Below are positions 1 to 8,779 of a stretch of 64,000 nucleotides of DNA, piece by piece. Below the pieces are notes generated by a model that did no database searches, was not told where the DNA came from, and saw only the letters and a list, made by a program, of their open reading frames with translations. Positions within the stretch are counted from its first letter, which is position 1. Each line of letters begins with the position of its first letter. The DNA comes from RFSX01 sp965248155 (GTDB taxonomy: Bacteria > Bacteroidota > Bacteroidia > Chitinophagales > Saprospiraceae): assembly GCA_965248155.1 (NCBI GenBank), contig CBDFIO010000001.1, positions 1,116,001 through 1,180,000 of the forward strand. Direction: 5' to 3'. The position numbers and the translations under genes are program-made.

Positions 1-1
1 G

Positions 2-145
2 AATAAAAGCGCAGATGAATTATTGTCTTTTATTAAAGATCATTTGGAATCGAGACATAAATTTTATGAAAAATCGAATTATAAAATTGAAGGATCAAAG
101 TCAAAAGAACAGATAGTAAATGAGATTAAACTTGTTCTAGATTAG
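2..145 (+). CDS. aroK: Shikimate kinase, C-terminal end (5' truncated by window)
   Basis: An open frame enters from the left edge and ends at TAG 143-145, giving 48 residues. The stretch with IKDHLESRHKFYEKSNYKI resembles the C-terminal lid/helix region of shikimate kinases, where a leucine-rich helix is followed by R-x-x-x-Y and a final helix. Shikimate kinase phosphorylates shikimate with ATP in aromatic amino acid synthesis. The P-loop lies outside the window, so the call rests on the tail only. The stop overlaps the stop of the convergent S8 protease by 4 bp. Confidence 0.65.
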   Translation, partial: NKSADELLSFIKDHLESRHKFYEKSNYKIEGSKSKEQIVNEIKLVLD

Positions 146-1641
146 CTAATATCGAACAATGATTGAATACAAGCCAAGGGGGATACAATAAATAATCCAT
201 TTCGTTCTATCGAAGTTGACTTGAGAATTTTAAAAGCTTCTTCAGTCGTAAGTTCAGGTTTGTATAATTTCATTAATCCAACAACCCCGCTGACAAAAGG
301 AGCTGACATAGACGTTCCACTTTCTTCTTTGTACTTATTTCCGGGTTTTGTAGAATAGATACCCTGGCCAGGAGCAGCAAGGCCCATTTTTAGAGATTCA
401 ACAGTATTTGCAAAATAAGCTTTATCCAAATTTTTGTCTACTGCAGTAATTGTAAGTACGCCATCAATATTAGCAGGTGTCATATTTTTTGCATCGATAT
501 TTGAGTTGCCGGCAGCTACGACGACAATGCTTCCTTTTGATTGTGCATATCGGACGGCTTCTTCATAGGCTTTTTCTCTTTCATCATTTGTAAATCCTCC
601 AATTGAAATTGAGATTACAGATGCACCCAGATCAGCGGCTTCTATAATTCCATTGATTATCGTTTTTTGAGTGCCTGCGCCGAATGCATTTAGCACTTTT
701 ATGCTTGTAATTTTGACTGGAGAATTAGGAGGAAGCCATGAAGCGATCCCGATATTATTTCCGGTTACAGCACCAACAATGCCTGCACAATGAGTTCCAT
801 GACCTCTGGGATCTTTATCATATGCTCTGTTGGTAGACTGATAGTTTTCAGATAAATCTTCATGTTGAGCATCAATGCCCGTATCCAGAATGGCAATAAT
901 TGTCTCTTTTGAAGCGAAAGATTGCATCTGATTCGATACCAATTTGTGGAATTTATCTAATTCAAATTTATCTGCCATCCATTGATTTCCAACATACGGG
1001 TCATTCAAGCTTTGTTGACTTTGTTTTTGAATTGTAGGTTCAAACTTTGGGAGTTTTAGTTCTACAATTTCATTAAATTCAACATGATTGATTTCTTTAT
1101 TATCTAAAAGTTGTTTTTTCAATTTATACGGATTGTCAGAAGGCTTTATATCTATTGTTATATACTCATCCAATAAGAAACTTTCATCTTGTGGATTAAA
1201 TACTGGATAATTCAATTGATAGTTATCGGAATTTTCAGATATCCATTTTTGTAATTCTTGTTGATTATTAAATCGGACCAATAATTCGGCTTCTGAATCT
1301 AATTGTATATGATTTTGAATCTCAATTGAAGCCGTGTTTTCAATCAATTGGTGACCTGCTCCCAGAAACAAAACAGAGACCAAAATATATGCAATTTTTC
1401 CAATTCTATTAGATATTAATTTGGCCGGATAAGCCACTAAGCCAATGAGTATAAGATCTAAACAAAAGTGGAGAAAATTGGATTCGCTGAACTTTGAAAG
1501 CATTTGGTATCCTGCTATTCCGAGAAATAATAAACTTATTATTTGGAATCCAAACCTTTTGGTGTAAAAAGCATTTGTAAGGAAGATTAAGGCTATTCCA
1601 AGAAATCCTAAATGTGGAAAATATATAAATACTTCTTTCAT
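142..1641 (-). CDS. Membrane-anchored S8 (subtilisin-like) serine protease
   Basis: 499 aa. The catalytic triad is visible: D253 in ILDTGID, H281 in GHGTHCAG and S444 in GTSMSAP, with oxyanion N379 in AAGNSN. In place of a cleavable signal peptide, the first ~100 residues hold three or four hydrophobic segments (about 10-25, 33-47, 57-72, 83-97). A ~100-residue region (about 115-200) follows, placed like a subtilisin propeptide and ending just before the mature-type start NDPYVGNQW at 213. This would tether the protease to the inner membrane. Substrates are unknown. It is divergent from trxB and convergent with the shikimate kinase. The fold and catalytic class are secure; topology is inferred. 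Confidence 0.9.
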   Translation of the reverse strand: MKEVFIYFPHLGFLGIALIFLTNAFYTKRFGFQIISLLFLGIAGYQMLSKFSESNFLHFCLDLILIGLVAYPAKLISNRIGKIAYILVSVLFLGAGHQLIENTASIEIQNHIQLDSEAELLVRFNNQQELQKWISENSDNYQLNYPVFNPQDESFLLDEYITIDIKPSDNPYKLKKQLLDNKEINHVEFNEIVELKLPKFEPTIQKQSQQSLNDPYVGNQWMADKFELDKFHKLVSNQMQSFASKETIIAILDTGIDAQHEDLSENYQSTNRAYDKDPRGHGTHCAGIVGAVTGNNIGIASWLPPNSPVKITSIKVLNAFGAGTQKTIINGIIEAADLGASVISISIGGFTNDEREKAYEEAVRYAQSKGSIVVVAAGNSNIDAKNMTPANIDGVLTITAVDKNLDKAYFANTVESLKMGLAAPGQGIYSTKPGNKYKEESGTSMSAPFVSGVVGLMKLYKPELTTEEAFKILKSTSIERNGLFIVSPLACIQSLFDIS

Positions 1642-1722
1642 CTATTCAATAAGAACGGATAAAAAAAGGAATTAGTTTCTAATACTATTTGAGTTGAGTA
1701 AGTCTTAATCCATAAAGAATTT

Positions 1723-1730
1723 TAATTTTG
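1723..1730 (+). promoter_or_regulatory. Bacteroidota -7 promoter motif for trxB
   Basis: TAATTTTG matches the TAnnTTTG -7 consensus of the Bacteroidota housekeeping sigma factor and lies 20 bp before the trxB ATG. A TTG at 1694-1696 is a candidate -33 element, but the spacing is longer than usual. Confidence 0.5.
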
Positions 1731-1750
1731 CAACGATTTAACAGAAAAAA

Positions 1751-2689
1751 ATGACAGACGACATTAAATATTGTACGATTATCGGATCCGGACCGGCCGG
1801 TTATACAGCAGCTATATATGCTGCAAGGGCAAATTTGAAACCACTTCTATATACAGGGAAAGAACCGGGTGGACAATTAATGATAACGACTGATGTAGAA
1901 AATTATCCAGGATATCCAGATGGAGTAATGGGTCCCCAAATGATGGATGATTTTCAAAAGCAAGCGGAAAGATTTGATACAGAAATTAAAGGTGAGATGA
2001 TTACTGAGGTCGATTTGAGTGGTCCTGTTCATATTCTGAAGACCGAATCAGGAGAAGAAATTAAGACACATACAGTAATAATATCTACGGGAGCTAGTGC
2101 AAAGTGGCTTGGTTTGGAATCTGAGAAAAGATTGATGAACCTGGGAGTTTCTGCATGTGCTGTTTGTGATGGGTTCTTTTTTAGAGGAAAGGATGTAATC
2201 GTTGTTGGGGGAGGAGATACTGCGGCTGAAGAGGCAACTTATCTTGCAAAGTTATGTCCAACGGTGCATCTATTAGTGAGAAGAGATGAATTGCGGGCTT
2301 CGAAAATTATGCAAAAAAGAGTATTGAATACCTCAAACATTCAGGTTCATTGGAATACTGAAACTGTTGAAGTACTCGGAGAAGAAGAAGTGACAGGAGC
2401 CAAAGTAATCAACAACAAATCAAACGAGGAGTCTATAATTGAGGCTTCAGGATTTTTTGTTGCAATTGGACACACACCCAACACCGCAATATTTAATAAA
2501 TGGTTAGATATGGATGAAGCAGGTTATTTGAAAACCGAGGCAGATTCAACAAAAACAAAAGTAGAGGGTGTATTTGCAAGTGGCGATGCGCAAGACAAGA
2601 TCTATAGACAAGCTGTTACAGCTGCCGGGACAGGGTGTATGGCAGCATTAGATGCGGAACGATACCTCGCTGCAAAAGAAATAATCTAG
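1751..2689 (+). CDS. trxB: Thioredoxin-disulfide reductase
   Basis: 312 aa, the normal length for bacterial low-Mr thioredoxin reductases. FAD-binding GSGPAG is at 12-17, the redox pair C136-A-V-C139 is followed by DG, NADPH-binding GGGDTA is at 153-158, and the C-terminal FAD motif (ASGDAQD) is present. It transfers electrons from NADPH through FAD to thioredoxin in the cytoplasm; a likely partner is the thioredoxin encoded at 22357-22674. It starts at ATG 1751 just after a -7 promoter motif. The aldolase gene follows 41 bp downstream on the same strand. Confidence 0.97.
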   Translation: MTDDIKYCTIIGSGPAGYTAAIYAARANLKPLLYTGKEPGGQLMITTDVENYPGYPDGVMGPQMMDDFQKQAERFDTEIKGEMITEVDLSGPVHILKTESGEEIKTHTVIISTGASAKWLGLESEKRLMNLGVSACAVCDGFFFRGKDVIVVGGGDTAAEEATYLAKLCPTVHLLVRRDELRASKIMQKRVLNTSNIQVHWNTETVEVLGEEEVTGAKVINNKSNEESIIEASGFFVAIGHTPNTAIFNKWLDMDEAGYLKTEADSTKTKVEGVFASGDAQDKIYRQAVTAAGTGCMAALDAERYLAAKEII

Positions 2690-2730
2690 TACTTTTAGAT
2701 ATAGATATAAGTTAAACAAAACAAAAATCA

Positions 2731-3801
2731 ATGACTACATTTAGAAAAGGTGTTCTTCATGGAGATGAAGTTACTGCACAGTTAGACTATGCCAATGAAA
2801 ATAATTTTGCAATTCCTGCAGTCAATGTTGTTGGAACCAATTCTGTGAATGCATGTTTGGAAACAGCAAAGGAATTAAACTCGCCAATAATTATTCAATT
2901 CTCCAATGGTGGAGCTAGTTTTTTTGCAGGCAAAGGACTTAGCAATGAAAATCAGCAAGCTGCAATTCTGGGAGGTATATCTGGTGCTCAACACGTACAT
3001 GCCATGGCGGAAGCTTACGGCGTTTCTGTAATTCTACACACGGATCATTGTGCTAAGAAACTTCTTCCATGGGTTTCAGGCTTGTTGGATGCGAGTGAAA
3101 GACATTTTGAAAAGCACGGTCAACCATTATACTCATCGCACATGTTGGATCTGTCTGAAGAACCACTTGATGAGAATCTTGATATTTGCTGTAACTACCT
3201 GAATAGAATGCATGGTCTTGGAATTACCTTGGAAATGGAATTAGGAGTTACGGGAGGAGAGGAAGATGGAGTTGATAATACTGATATTGATAACTCAAAA
3301 TTGTATACTCAACCTGAGGAAGTGGCGCATTCATATGAAAGAATGATTAAAATCAGTGATCGATTTACGATTGCTGCGGCATTTGGAAATGTTCATGGTG
3401 TATATAAACCAGGAAATGTAGAGTTGACACCGAAGATTCTTAAAAATTCTCAATCCTATTTAAAGCAGAAGTTAAATCTTGAATCAGATCAGCCAATTAA
3501 ATTTGTTTTTCATGGTGGGTCAGGTTCAAGTACAGAAGATATTCGTGAAGCTATAGGTTATGGAGTGGTTAAGATGAATATTGATACTGATCTTCAATGG
3601 GCTTTTTGGGAAGGAGTTAGAGATTATTACGATGGAAAAAGAGGGTATATGCAAACTCAAATTGGTAACCCTGATGGTGATGATATTCCAAATAAAAAGA
3701 CTTACGATCCAAGGAAATGGTTAAGAGCTGGTGAAGCTACCTTTAAGGCCAGACTTCATAAAGCCTTCGAAGACTTGAACTGCTTCAATAAAGCAGTATA
3801 G
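2731..3801 (+). CDS. fbaA: Class II fructose-bisphosphate aldolase
   Basis: 356 aa, the size of the E. coli FbaA type (class IIA). The zinc/catalytic segment HTDHC is at 103-107 (D105 as proton donor, H106 as zinc ligand). GNVHGVYKPG and FHGGSGS supply the other zinc-binding histidines, and NIDTDLQWA near 287 is the phosphate-site signature. It cleaves fructose-1,6-bisphosphate to DHAP and G3P, or makes it in gluconeogenesis, next to the pfkA product encoded at 17362-18345. The stop lies 6 bp from the stop of convergent dnaG, with no terminator visible between them. Confidence 0.97.
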   Translation: MTTFRKGVLHGDEVTAQLDYANENNFAIPAVNVVGTNSVNACLETAKELNSPIIIQFSNGGASFFAGKGLSNENQQAAILGGISGAQHVHAMAEAYGVSVILHTDHCAKKLLPWVSGLLDASERHFEKHGQPLYSSHMLDLSEEPLDENLDICCNYLNRMHGLGITLEMELGVTGGEEDGVDNTDIDNSKLYTQPEEVAHSYERMIKISDRFTIAAAFGNVHGVYKPGNVELTPKILKNSQSYLKQKLNLESDQPIKFVFHGGSGSSTEDIREAIGYGVVKMNIDTDLQWAFWEGVRDYYDGKRGYMQTQIGNPDGDDIPNKKTYDPRKWLRAGEATFKARLHKAFEDLNCFNKAV

Positions 3802-3807
3802 TATTGA

Positions 3808-5781
3808 TTATGATATAACTGTTCCAAGTTTCATAGCAACGATTTTCTTTTCTTCAGAAAGTTGCTTGTGTGCTTTAAGGTTTAGATTTAATTCTTCAAG
3901 CTTTTGTTCTTTTGATAAAGCGTTAATACGTTTTTGAAGCTTATCCAAAATCGCTTTAATCTTTTTATGCTTAAATCTAAGAATGGATTGAAGACTGTCC
4001 CGATAGTAATTTTCTTCAGGCATTTTTTGAGTTTGTAAAAAAACGCCTTTGTTTTCCCAATTGGCATATTGGTAAGGGGACTGCATGCTATCGATTGCAA
4101 AATTCCTTATCTGTTCATTTTGATGATTGATAAAGTAGGTGGCGAGAGTTTCGTCGCTATTGTGACTCTCAATAAACTTGAATCCTTCTTCCAGAATGTT
4201 TTTATAAAGAGGATTCTCAAAGTATTCAACAACCTCATGAATATTTGAGAAAATAAAATCAGCGACAACGACTTCATTTCCTTCAGGATCATTTATTATT
4301 TTATCACCACCACTTACTATTATCCTGGCAAGATCTTTTTCTTGATATACGTCTGATTCAGCAACAAAGCGTTCTTGTTTGTGTTCCATTTTTTCAGGAA
4401 CAACATAGTCCATTTCATCGGTATTGTTGCCACCTGCTATCCGAAATTCTGCTCTTTCTTTTTCAAGTCGCTTTTGTTTAATGATTTCACGAATTGACTT
4501 ATTAACCTCTCTCACCAACAATTTTTCATCAATATCCAATGATTGGCTGCATTGACGTATGTACAAAGATCTTTTGATAGGGTCTCTGAGTTTAGAAATA
4601 CTTGAAATGATATCATTGATAAGTTTAGATCTCTTAACGGGGTCGTCACCTGCCTCCTCTAATAAGAGATCCATTTTAAAGTATATAAAGTCTTTAGAGT
4701 TTTTTTCTACAAATTCTTGAAATTGGGCAGAACCTAATTTTTTGACATATGAATCAGGATCTTCTCCTTCTGGTAGTAAAACCAATCTTACATTCATATC
4801 TTGCTCCAGAACAATGTCTAATCCACGCAATGCAGCTTTTATGCCAGCTGGGTCACCATCATATAGAAATACAATATTTTCAGTATAACGCTTGACAAGA
4901 CGTACCTGATCAGCGGTTAATGCTGTTCCTGAGGAGGCTACAACATTCCCCACACCGTTCTGTACAAGGCTGATCACATCCGTATATCCTTCAACGATAT
5001 AGCAAGATTCTTTTTTTCTTATCTCCCCTTTAGCCAGATGTATTCCATACAAGGTTTTTCTTTTGTTGTATATCGGAGTTTCAGGTGAATTAATGTATTT
5101 GGGTTGAGATTTATTATTTGATAATGTTCTTCCTGCAAACGCTATAATTTTTCCGGAAACATTATGGATGGGAAACATAACTCTACTGCGGAAAAAATCA
5201 TATCCCTTAGTAGAAATTAATCCAAGTTCTTTAAGATATTCTTCCTTGTATTGATTTTTGGTAGCATATTCTGTGAATCCTTTTGACTGATCTGTAGAAT
5301 AACCTAATTCAAATTTTTTTAAAGTTTGTTCTATGAATCCTCTTTCTTTAAAGTAGCTGAGTGCAATGGCTTTGCCATCATTAGAATTAAAAAGTTTGTC
5401 CTGATAGTATGCTCCGGCAAATTTATTTATAAGATAATATGATTCTTCAAGGTTCTTTTGTTCTGCCCAAGCTTGATCGTCTTCTTTATTATCTTCTTCA
5501 AGTTCTATATTATATTTTTTAGCTAAAAATCTAATGGCTTCAGGAAAAGAAAGGTTGTCGTGTTCCATGACGAACTGGACAGAACCTCCGCCTTTACCAC
5601 ATCCGAAACACTTGTATATGTTCTTGCTTGGTGAAACGGTAAATGAAGGTGTTTTTTCGTCATGAAAAGGGCACAGACCTATCATATTTACACCTCTCCT
5701 TTTAAGATTGACATATTCTTCAATAATATGTTCCACTTGAGCGGTATTTAAAACTTGTTGTATAGATCTCTGTGCAATCAC
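3808..5781 (-). CDS. dnaG: DNA primase
   Basis: 657 aa. The N-terminal CHC2 zinc finger has C37, H40, C58 and C61. The TOPRIM catalytic core shows EGYTD (E263) and the metal-binding LYDGDPAG (D307, D309). A charged C-terminal helical region of ~200 residues is where the replicative helicase would bind. It synthesises RNA primers at the replication fork. The start codon is GTG at 5781-5779; the next residues MIAQRSIQQ give the usual DnaG N-terminus. It is convergent with fbaA and divergent from lysA. Confidence 0.97.
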   Translation of the reverse strand: MIAQRSIQQVLNTAQVEHIIEEYVNLKRRGVNMIGLCPFHDEKTPSFTVSPSKNIYKCFGCGKGGGSVQFVMEHDNLSFPEAIRFLAKKYNIELEEDNKEDDQAWAEQKNLEESYYLINKFAGAYYQDKLFNSNDGKAIALSYFKERGFIEQTLKKFELGYSTDQSKGFTEYATKNQYKEEYLKELGLISTKGYDFFRSRVMFPIHNVSGKIIAFAGRTLSNNKSQPKYINSPETPIYNKRKTLYGIHLAKGEIRKKESCYIVEGYTDVISLVQNGVGNVVASSGTALTADQVRLVKRYTENIVFLYDGDPAGIKAALRGLDIVLEQDMNVRLVLLPEGEDPDSYVKKLGSAQFQEFVEKNSKDFIYFKMDLLLEEAGDDPVKRSKLINDIISSISKLRDPIKRSLYIRQCSQSLDIDEKLLVREVNKSIREIIKQKRLEKERAEFRIAGGNNTDEMDYVVPEKMEHKQERFVAESDVYQEKDLARIIVSGGDKIINDPEGNEVVVADFIFSNIHEVVEYFENPLYKNILEEGFKFIESHNSDETLATYFINHQNEQIRNFAIDSMQSPYQYANWENKGVFLQTQKMPEENYYRDSLQSILRFKHKKIKAILDKLQKRINALSKEQKLEELNLNLKAHKQLSEEKKIVAMKLGTVIS

Positions 5782-5877
5782 AATCCAGCTGGAATAGTAG
5801 AATTAATAAGATAAATTAGATGTACAAATAAACGAATAAAAATACAACAACTCTGAAGCTGATTCCATATAGGGTGT

Positions 5878-5885
5878 TATTTTTG
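5878..5885 (+). promoter_or_regulatory. Bacteroidota -7 promoter motif for lysA
   Basis: TATTTTTG fits TAnnTTTG and ends 21 bp before the lysA ATG at 5907, giving a very short leader. No clear -33 element was recognised. Confidence 0.45.
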
Positions 5886-5906
5886 AAGTTCTTTTAAATG
5901 TAGCAT

Positions 5907-7118
5907 ATGGACAATAACTCAAGTATTGATTTTTTAGCAATGGTAGATAAATATGAAGCGCCACTTTATGTTTATGATAGTTCAATAATCAAATCTAATT
6001 ATGATCGATTTGTGAATGCTTTCAATGTTCCTAAACTAAAGGTGCATTACGCTTGTAAAGCATTGTCAAATTTGAGTATTCTGAAACTTTTTAATAGATG
6101 GGGTTCAGGTTTGGATTGTGTTTCGATTCAGGAAATCAGATTAGGGTTTCTTGCAGGATTTGATCCACTTGATATTCTTTTTACTCCTAATAATATTTCG
6201 GAAATAGAATTTGATGATGCAGTTGCAAAAGGTGTAGGAATTAACATTGACAACTTTGAAATGCTCGAGTATTTCGGAGCCAAGTACCCCAATGTACCAG
6301 TGTGCATCAGAATCAACCCTCACATGATGGGGGGAGGGAATAGGAAAATTTCAGTGGCCCATATTGGATCTAAATTTGGTATTTCAATCCATCAGTTGCC
6401 ACTAATAGAAAGGATTGTTAAAAGCTTTAATATCAATGTCACTGGGATCCATGTACATACCGGGTCTGGTATTTTAGATTCTGAGATTTTTATACGAGCA
6501 GCCAAATTAATTCTTGAAGTTGTCGATCATTTTGATTCAGTTCAGTACGTTGATTTTGGGAGTGGTTTCAAAGTTGCATATATGAAAGACGGTCTTTCTA
6601 CAGATATTGAAGAATTTGGAAAGGAATTCAGTGAAATGTTTAATCGTTTTTGCAAAGGAAGAGGCCGTCAATTAGAACTCAAGTTTGAACCGGGTAAATA
6701 TATGGTGAGTGATGCCGGATATTTTCTAAGTAAAACCAATGTCATCAAACAAACGACATCGACTACATTTGTTGGGATCGATTCAGGAATGAATCATCTG
6801 ATTCGCCCAATGTTTTACGATGCATATCACGAAATTCTAAATATTAGTAACCCTGATGGAAAGAAAAAAATCTACTCCGTAGTAGGATACATTTGTGAGA
6901 CAGATACTTTTGGTGTAGACAGGCAACTTAATGAAGTTAGAAAGGACGATATATTAATGTTTAAAAATGCCGGAGCATACTGCTATTCTATGTCTTCTAA
7001 CTATAACAGTAGATATCGTCCCCCTGAAGTATTAATACATGAGGGGAAAGGTATCTTAATTCGTCGAAGAGAGCAATTTGATGATCTTATTAAAAATCAA
7101 CTAAATCCAGATTTTTAG
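5907..7118 (+). CDS. lysA: Diaminopimelate decarboxylase
   Basis: 403 aa fold-type III PLP enzyme. The PLP lysine is K51 in HYACKALS. HTGSG near 188 is the HIGSQ-type segment, FEPGKYMV supplies the phosphate-binding EPG, and CETDTFG near 330 corresponds to the CESSD loop that reads the substrate. It makes L-lysine from meso-DAP, the last step of the DAP pathway. In place of the more common YALKAN, the lysine motif reads YACKALS, as in many Bacteroidota. The stop overlaps the stop of the convergent DUF4252 gene by 4 bp. Confidence 0.95.
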   Translation: MDNNSSIDFLAMVDKYEAPLYVYDSSIIKSNYDRFVNAFNVPKLKVHYACKALSNLSILKLFNRWGSGLDCVSIQEIRLGFLAGFDPLDILFTPNNISEIEFDDAVAKGVGINIDNFEMLEYFGAKYPNVPVCIRINPHMMGGGNRKISVAHIGSKFGISIHQLPLIERIVKSFNINVTGIHVHTGSGILDSEIFIRAAKLILEVVDHFDSVQYVDFGSGFKVAYMKDGLSTDIEEFGKEFSEMFNRFCKGRGRQLELKFEPGKYMVSDAGYFLSKTNVIKQTTSTTFVGIDSGMNHLIRPMFYDAYHEILNISNPDGKKKIYSVVGYICETDTFGVDRQLNEVRKDDILMFKNAGAYCYSMSSNYNSRYRPPEVLIHEGKGILIRRREQFDDLIKNQLNPDF

Positions 7119-7675
7119 TAGTGGATTAATCGGGTCTCATTTTCAACTTCCTGTTGTTTTGCCAATTCTTTGAAGAATTGCATGTCTTGCAATTTTGATA
7201 GGTCGATATTTGATTTGATATTCAACAATACTGTACTTTCTTCACTCATTTCAAATACTGAAATAATCAGATTTTTAATATTGTCTCCTTCAAATAATCC
7301 CCAAATATGAACCTTGTTTTCTTCTTCTCTTACTTCAATTAGAGGCTCATATTTGTTTTGTACAAGATAGTTTTTCATCTCTTTGAACTTTGAATCATAG
7401 TCTGTTGGTATCGTTTGTGATACAACAAATCTTAATTTTTTAATATGATCCGTGAGTTCTTGCACCATTTCTTTTTCATATTCTTCCATCCCATTGTCAG
7501 CAAAATTACCAGCAATTCGAACAAACCATCCTGGTATTGTAAATGCAAGTGATTCTCCCTTATCTCTTATATGATTAATCATTTTATCTGGCGAAATCGC
7601 CTGCGCCTGTATATCACTGGTAAGAAAAACACTCATTAAAAGAAATAGGCAGAAGAAGTGTATATACGTTTTCAT
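7115..7675 (-). CDS. DUF4252 exported protein (second copy)
   Basis: 186 aa with a signal peptide (MKTYIHFFCLFLL..., cleavage near residue 24 after AQA). The rest is a small alpha/beta domain typical of DUF4252 proteins of Bacteroidota, whose biochemical role is unknown. It is last in the sigma/anti-sigma/DUF4252/DUF4252 unit, and a terminator-like hairpin lies just upstream of it. It shares the overall layout of its neighbour at 7723-8241: signal peptide, a run of charged helices, and a LI-x(n)-D-L-x-x-L segment near the end. The pair probably arose by duplication. Confidence 0.75.
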   Translation of the reverse strand: MKTYIHFFCLFLLMSVFLTSDIQAQAISPDKMINHIRDKGESLAFTIPGWFVRIAGNFADNGMEEYEKEMVQELTDHIKKLRFVVSQTIPTDYDSKFKEMKNYLVQNKYEPLIEVREEENKVHIWGLFEGDNIKNLIISVFEMSEESTVLLNIKSNIDLSKLQDMQFFKELAKQQEVENETRLIHY

Positions 7676-7697
7676 AATTTGGTATATGTATTTAGAT

Positions 7698-7730
7698 TAA
7701 AAAAAGAATAGATCCTTCGGACCTACTCTT
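7698..7730 (-). terminator. Terminator-like hairpin between the two DUF4252 genes
   Basis: Read on the minus strand, AGAGTAGGTCC and GGATCTATTCT pair over 11 positions (three as G-U) around a GAA loop, followed by seven T. The stop codon TAG (7725-7723) of the upstream DUF4252 gene lies inside the stem. It may end most transcripts before the distal DUF4252 gene, so that gene would be expressed at a lower level or by read-through. Confidence 0.6.
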
Positions 7731-8241
7731 CTTTATCTAATTTGATTAAATGTTCTGTTCCATTAATACTCATATTCTTAGCTAGCTTACCAATTTTATT
7801 CAAATCGATTTTACCGACAAAGCTCATAAGTACGAATTCGTCTTCACCGCCGACCAAGAGAAGGAGTTCATTTACTATATCTCCATTTTGCTGGTCTTTG
7901 ACAAGAAACTGAACATTCTGACCTTCGTCTCTAACGGTCATCAATTCTTCGTATTCGTTGGTATTAATTTTCTTCAGCGCTTCCTTGTAGAATTCATTAG
8001 GATTGTGTTCAGTAGTTAAAATCTTTAATCCTTTGATTTCTTTCAATATGTCAACGACATCGTCTTCTACATTTTCTTCAGCAACTTTAACGGCCATTTC
8101 AAACATTTTCGGACTAATAAAGACCATAGTGAATCGTTCATCATCTTTGTATTGGTCAAAGTACTTGTCGATGGCGTTGTTTTGAGCAGATGCAGATCCA
8201 ACAAAACAAATTAGGATAAATGCAATTAAAAAAAATTTCAT
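7723..8241 (-). CDS. DUF4252 exported protein (first copy)
   Basis: 172 aa from the ATG at 8241. That ATG begins a classical signal peptide (MKFFLIAFILICFVGSASAQ). An ATG 81 bp further upstream would add 27 polar residues in front of the signal peptide and overlap the anti-sigma gene, so it is rejected. The mature part is an alpha/beta DUF4252 domain; its function is unknown. Co-transcription with an ECF sigma factor and its candidate anti-sigma suggests an envelope-linked response output or sensor component. That is inferred from gene order only. Confidence 0.78.
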   Translation of the reverse strand: MKFFLIAFILICFVGSASAQNNAIDKYFDQYKDDERFTMVFISPKMFEMAVKVAEENVEDDVVDILKEIKGLKILTTEHNPNEFYKEALKKINTNEYEELMTVRDEGQNVQFLVKDQQNGDIVNELLLLVGGEDEFVLMSFVGKIDLNKIGKLAKNMSINGTEHLIKLDKEE

Positions 8242-8287
8242 TTTTATAAAATTTTGATGTTTACTAATAATTAGATAACCGAGATAA

Positions 8288-8779
8288 TCAGTTATCCGAG
8301 CCTTGTGACTCATTAAATTCAAATACAGCTGTCTTTTCTAAATTTTTGATGTATTTAGTCATTGGCTCTGAACCTTTTTCGTAATTGTTACTTAAAAATC
8401 CAAGTGCTTCCATTATTATAGCAAGCGCTTCCTCGGGATCTTCTAGTTCAGTGTATTTATTCTTATACATAGAGGAGTTGTCCTGGAACAGGAAGAGAGA
8501 TACAGAAATAAGGATGATAAATGAGGCTGCTATCGCAAAAAGCTTTGGATATAAAAATCTCATTCTATTTTTCGTTGGTGGAGTAACAAAACTCATATCC
8601 AATTCCTGGGTCAGACTTATCTGTCTTTCTGATTTGAAGAAATCAAAAAGTTCTTTTAATTCTTCGTGCTCTTCAGCAACAGGACCTGAATTTAGATAGG
8701 ATCTTATTTGGCCTTCTTCCTGACGGCTAGTCTCGCCAGCCCAGTACTTTTCGATTAAGTGATTTAATTCTGTATTCAC
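8288..8779 (-). CDS. Candidate membrane anti-sigma factor
   Basis: 163 aa with a cytoplasmic N-terminal half (about 1-75) that contains the KYWAGETSRQEE segment common at the start of Bacteroidota sigma-operon partners, one transmembrane helix (about 78-98), and a short periplasmic tail. Its ATG overlaps the stop of the upstream ECF sigma gene in an ATGA arrangement (8776-8779), which indicates translational coupling. No zinc-binding HxxxCxxC motif is seen, so it is not a ZAS-type anti-sigma. The role is inferred from position and topology. Confidence 0.65.
   Translation of the reverse strand: MNTELNHLIEKYWAGETSRQEEGQIRSYLNSGPVAEEHEELKELFDFFKSERQISLTQELDMSFVTPPTKNRMRFLYPKLFAIAASFIILISVSLFLFQDNSSMYKNKYTELEDPEEALAIIMEALGFLSNNYEKGSEPMTKYIKNLEKTAVFEFNESQGSDN

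Noticed and set aside
8242..8322. Upstream extension of the first DUF4252 gene to the ATG at 8322
   Set aside because: It would put 27 polar residues before a classical signal peptide and overlap the anti-sigma gene; ATG 8241 is better.
8385..8699. 104-codon plus-strand frame opposite the anti-sigma gene
   Set aside because: Antisense of a real gene; Ser-rich with no start context or domain.
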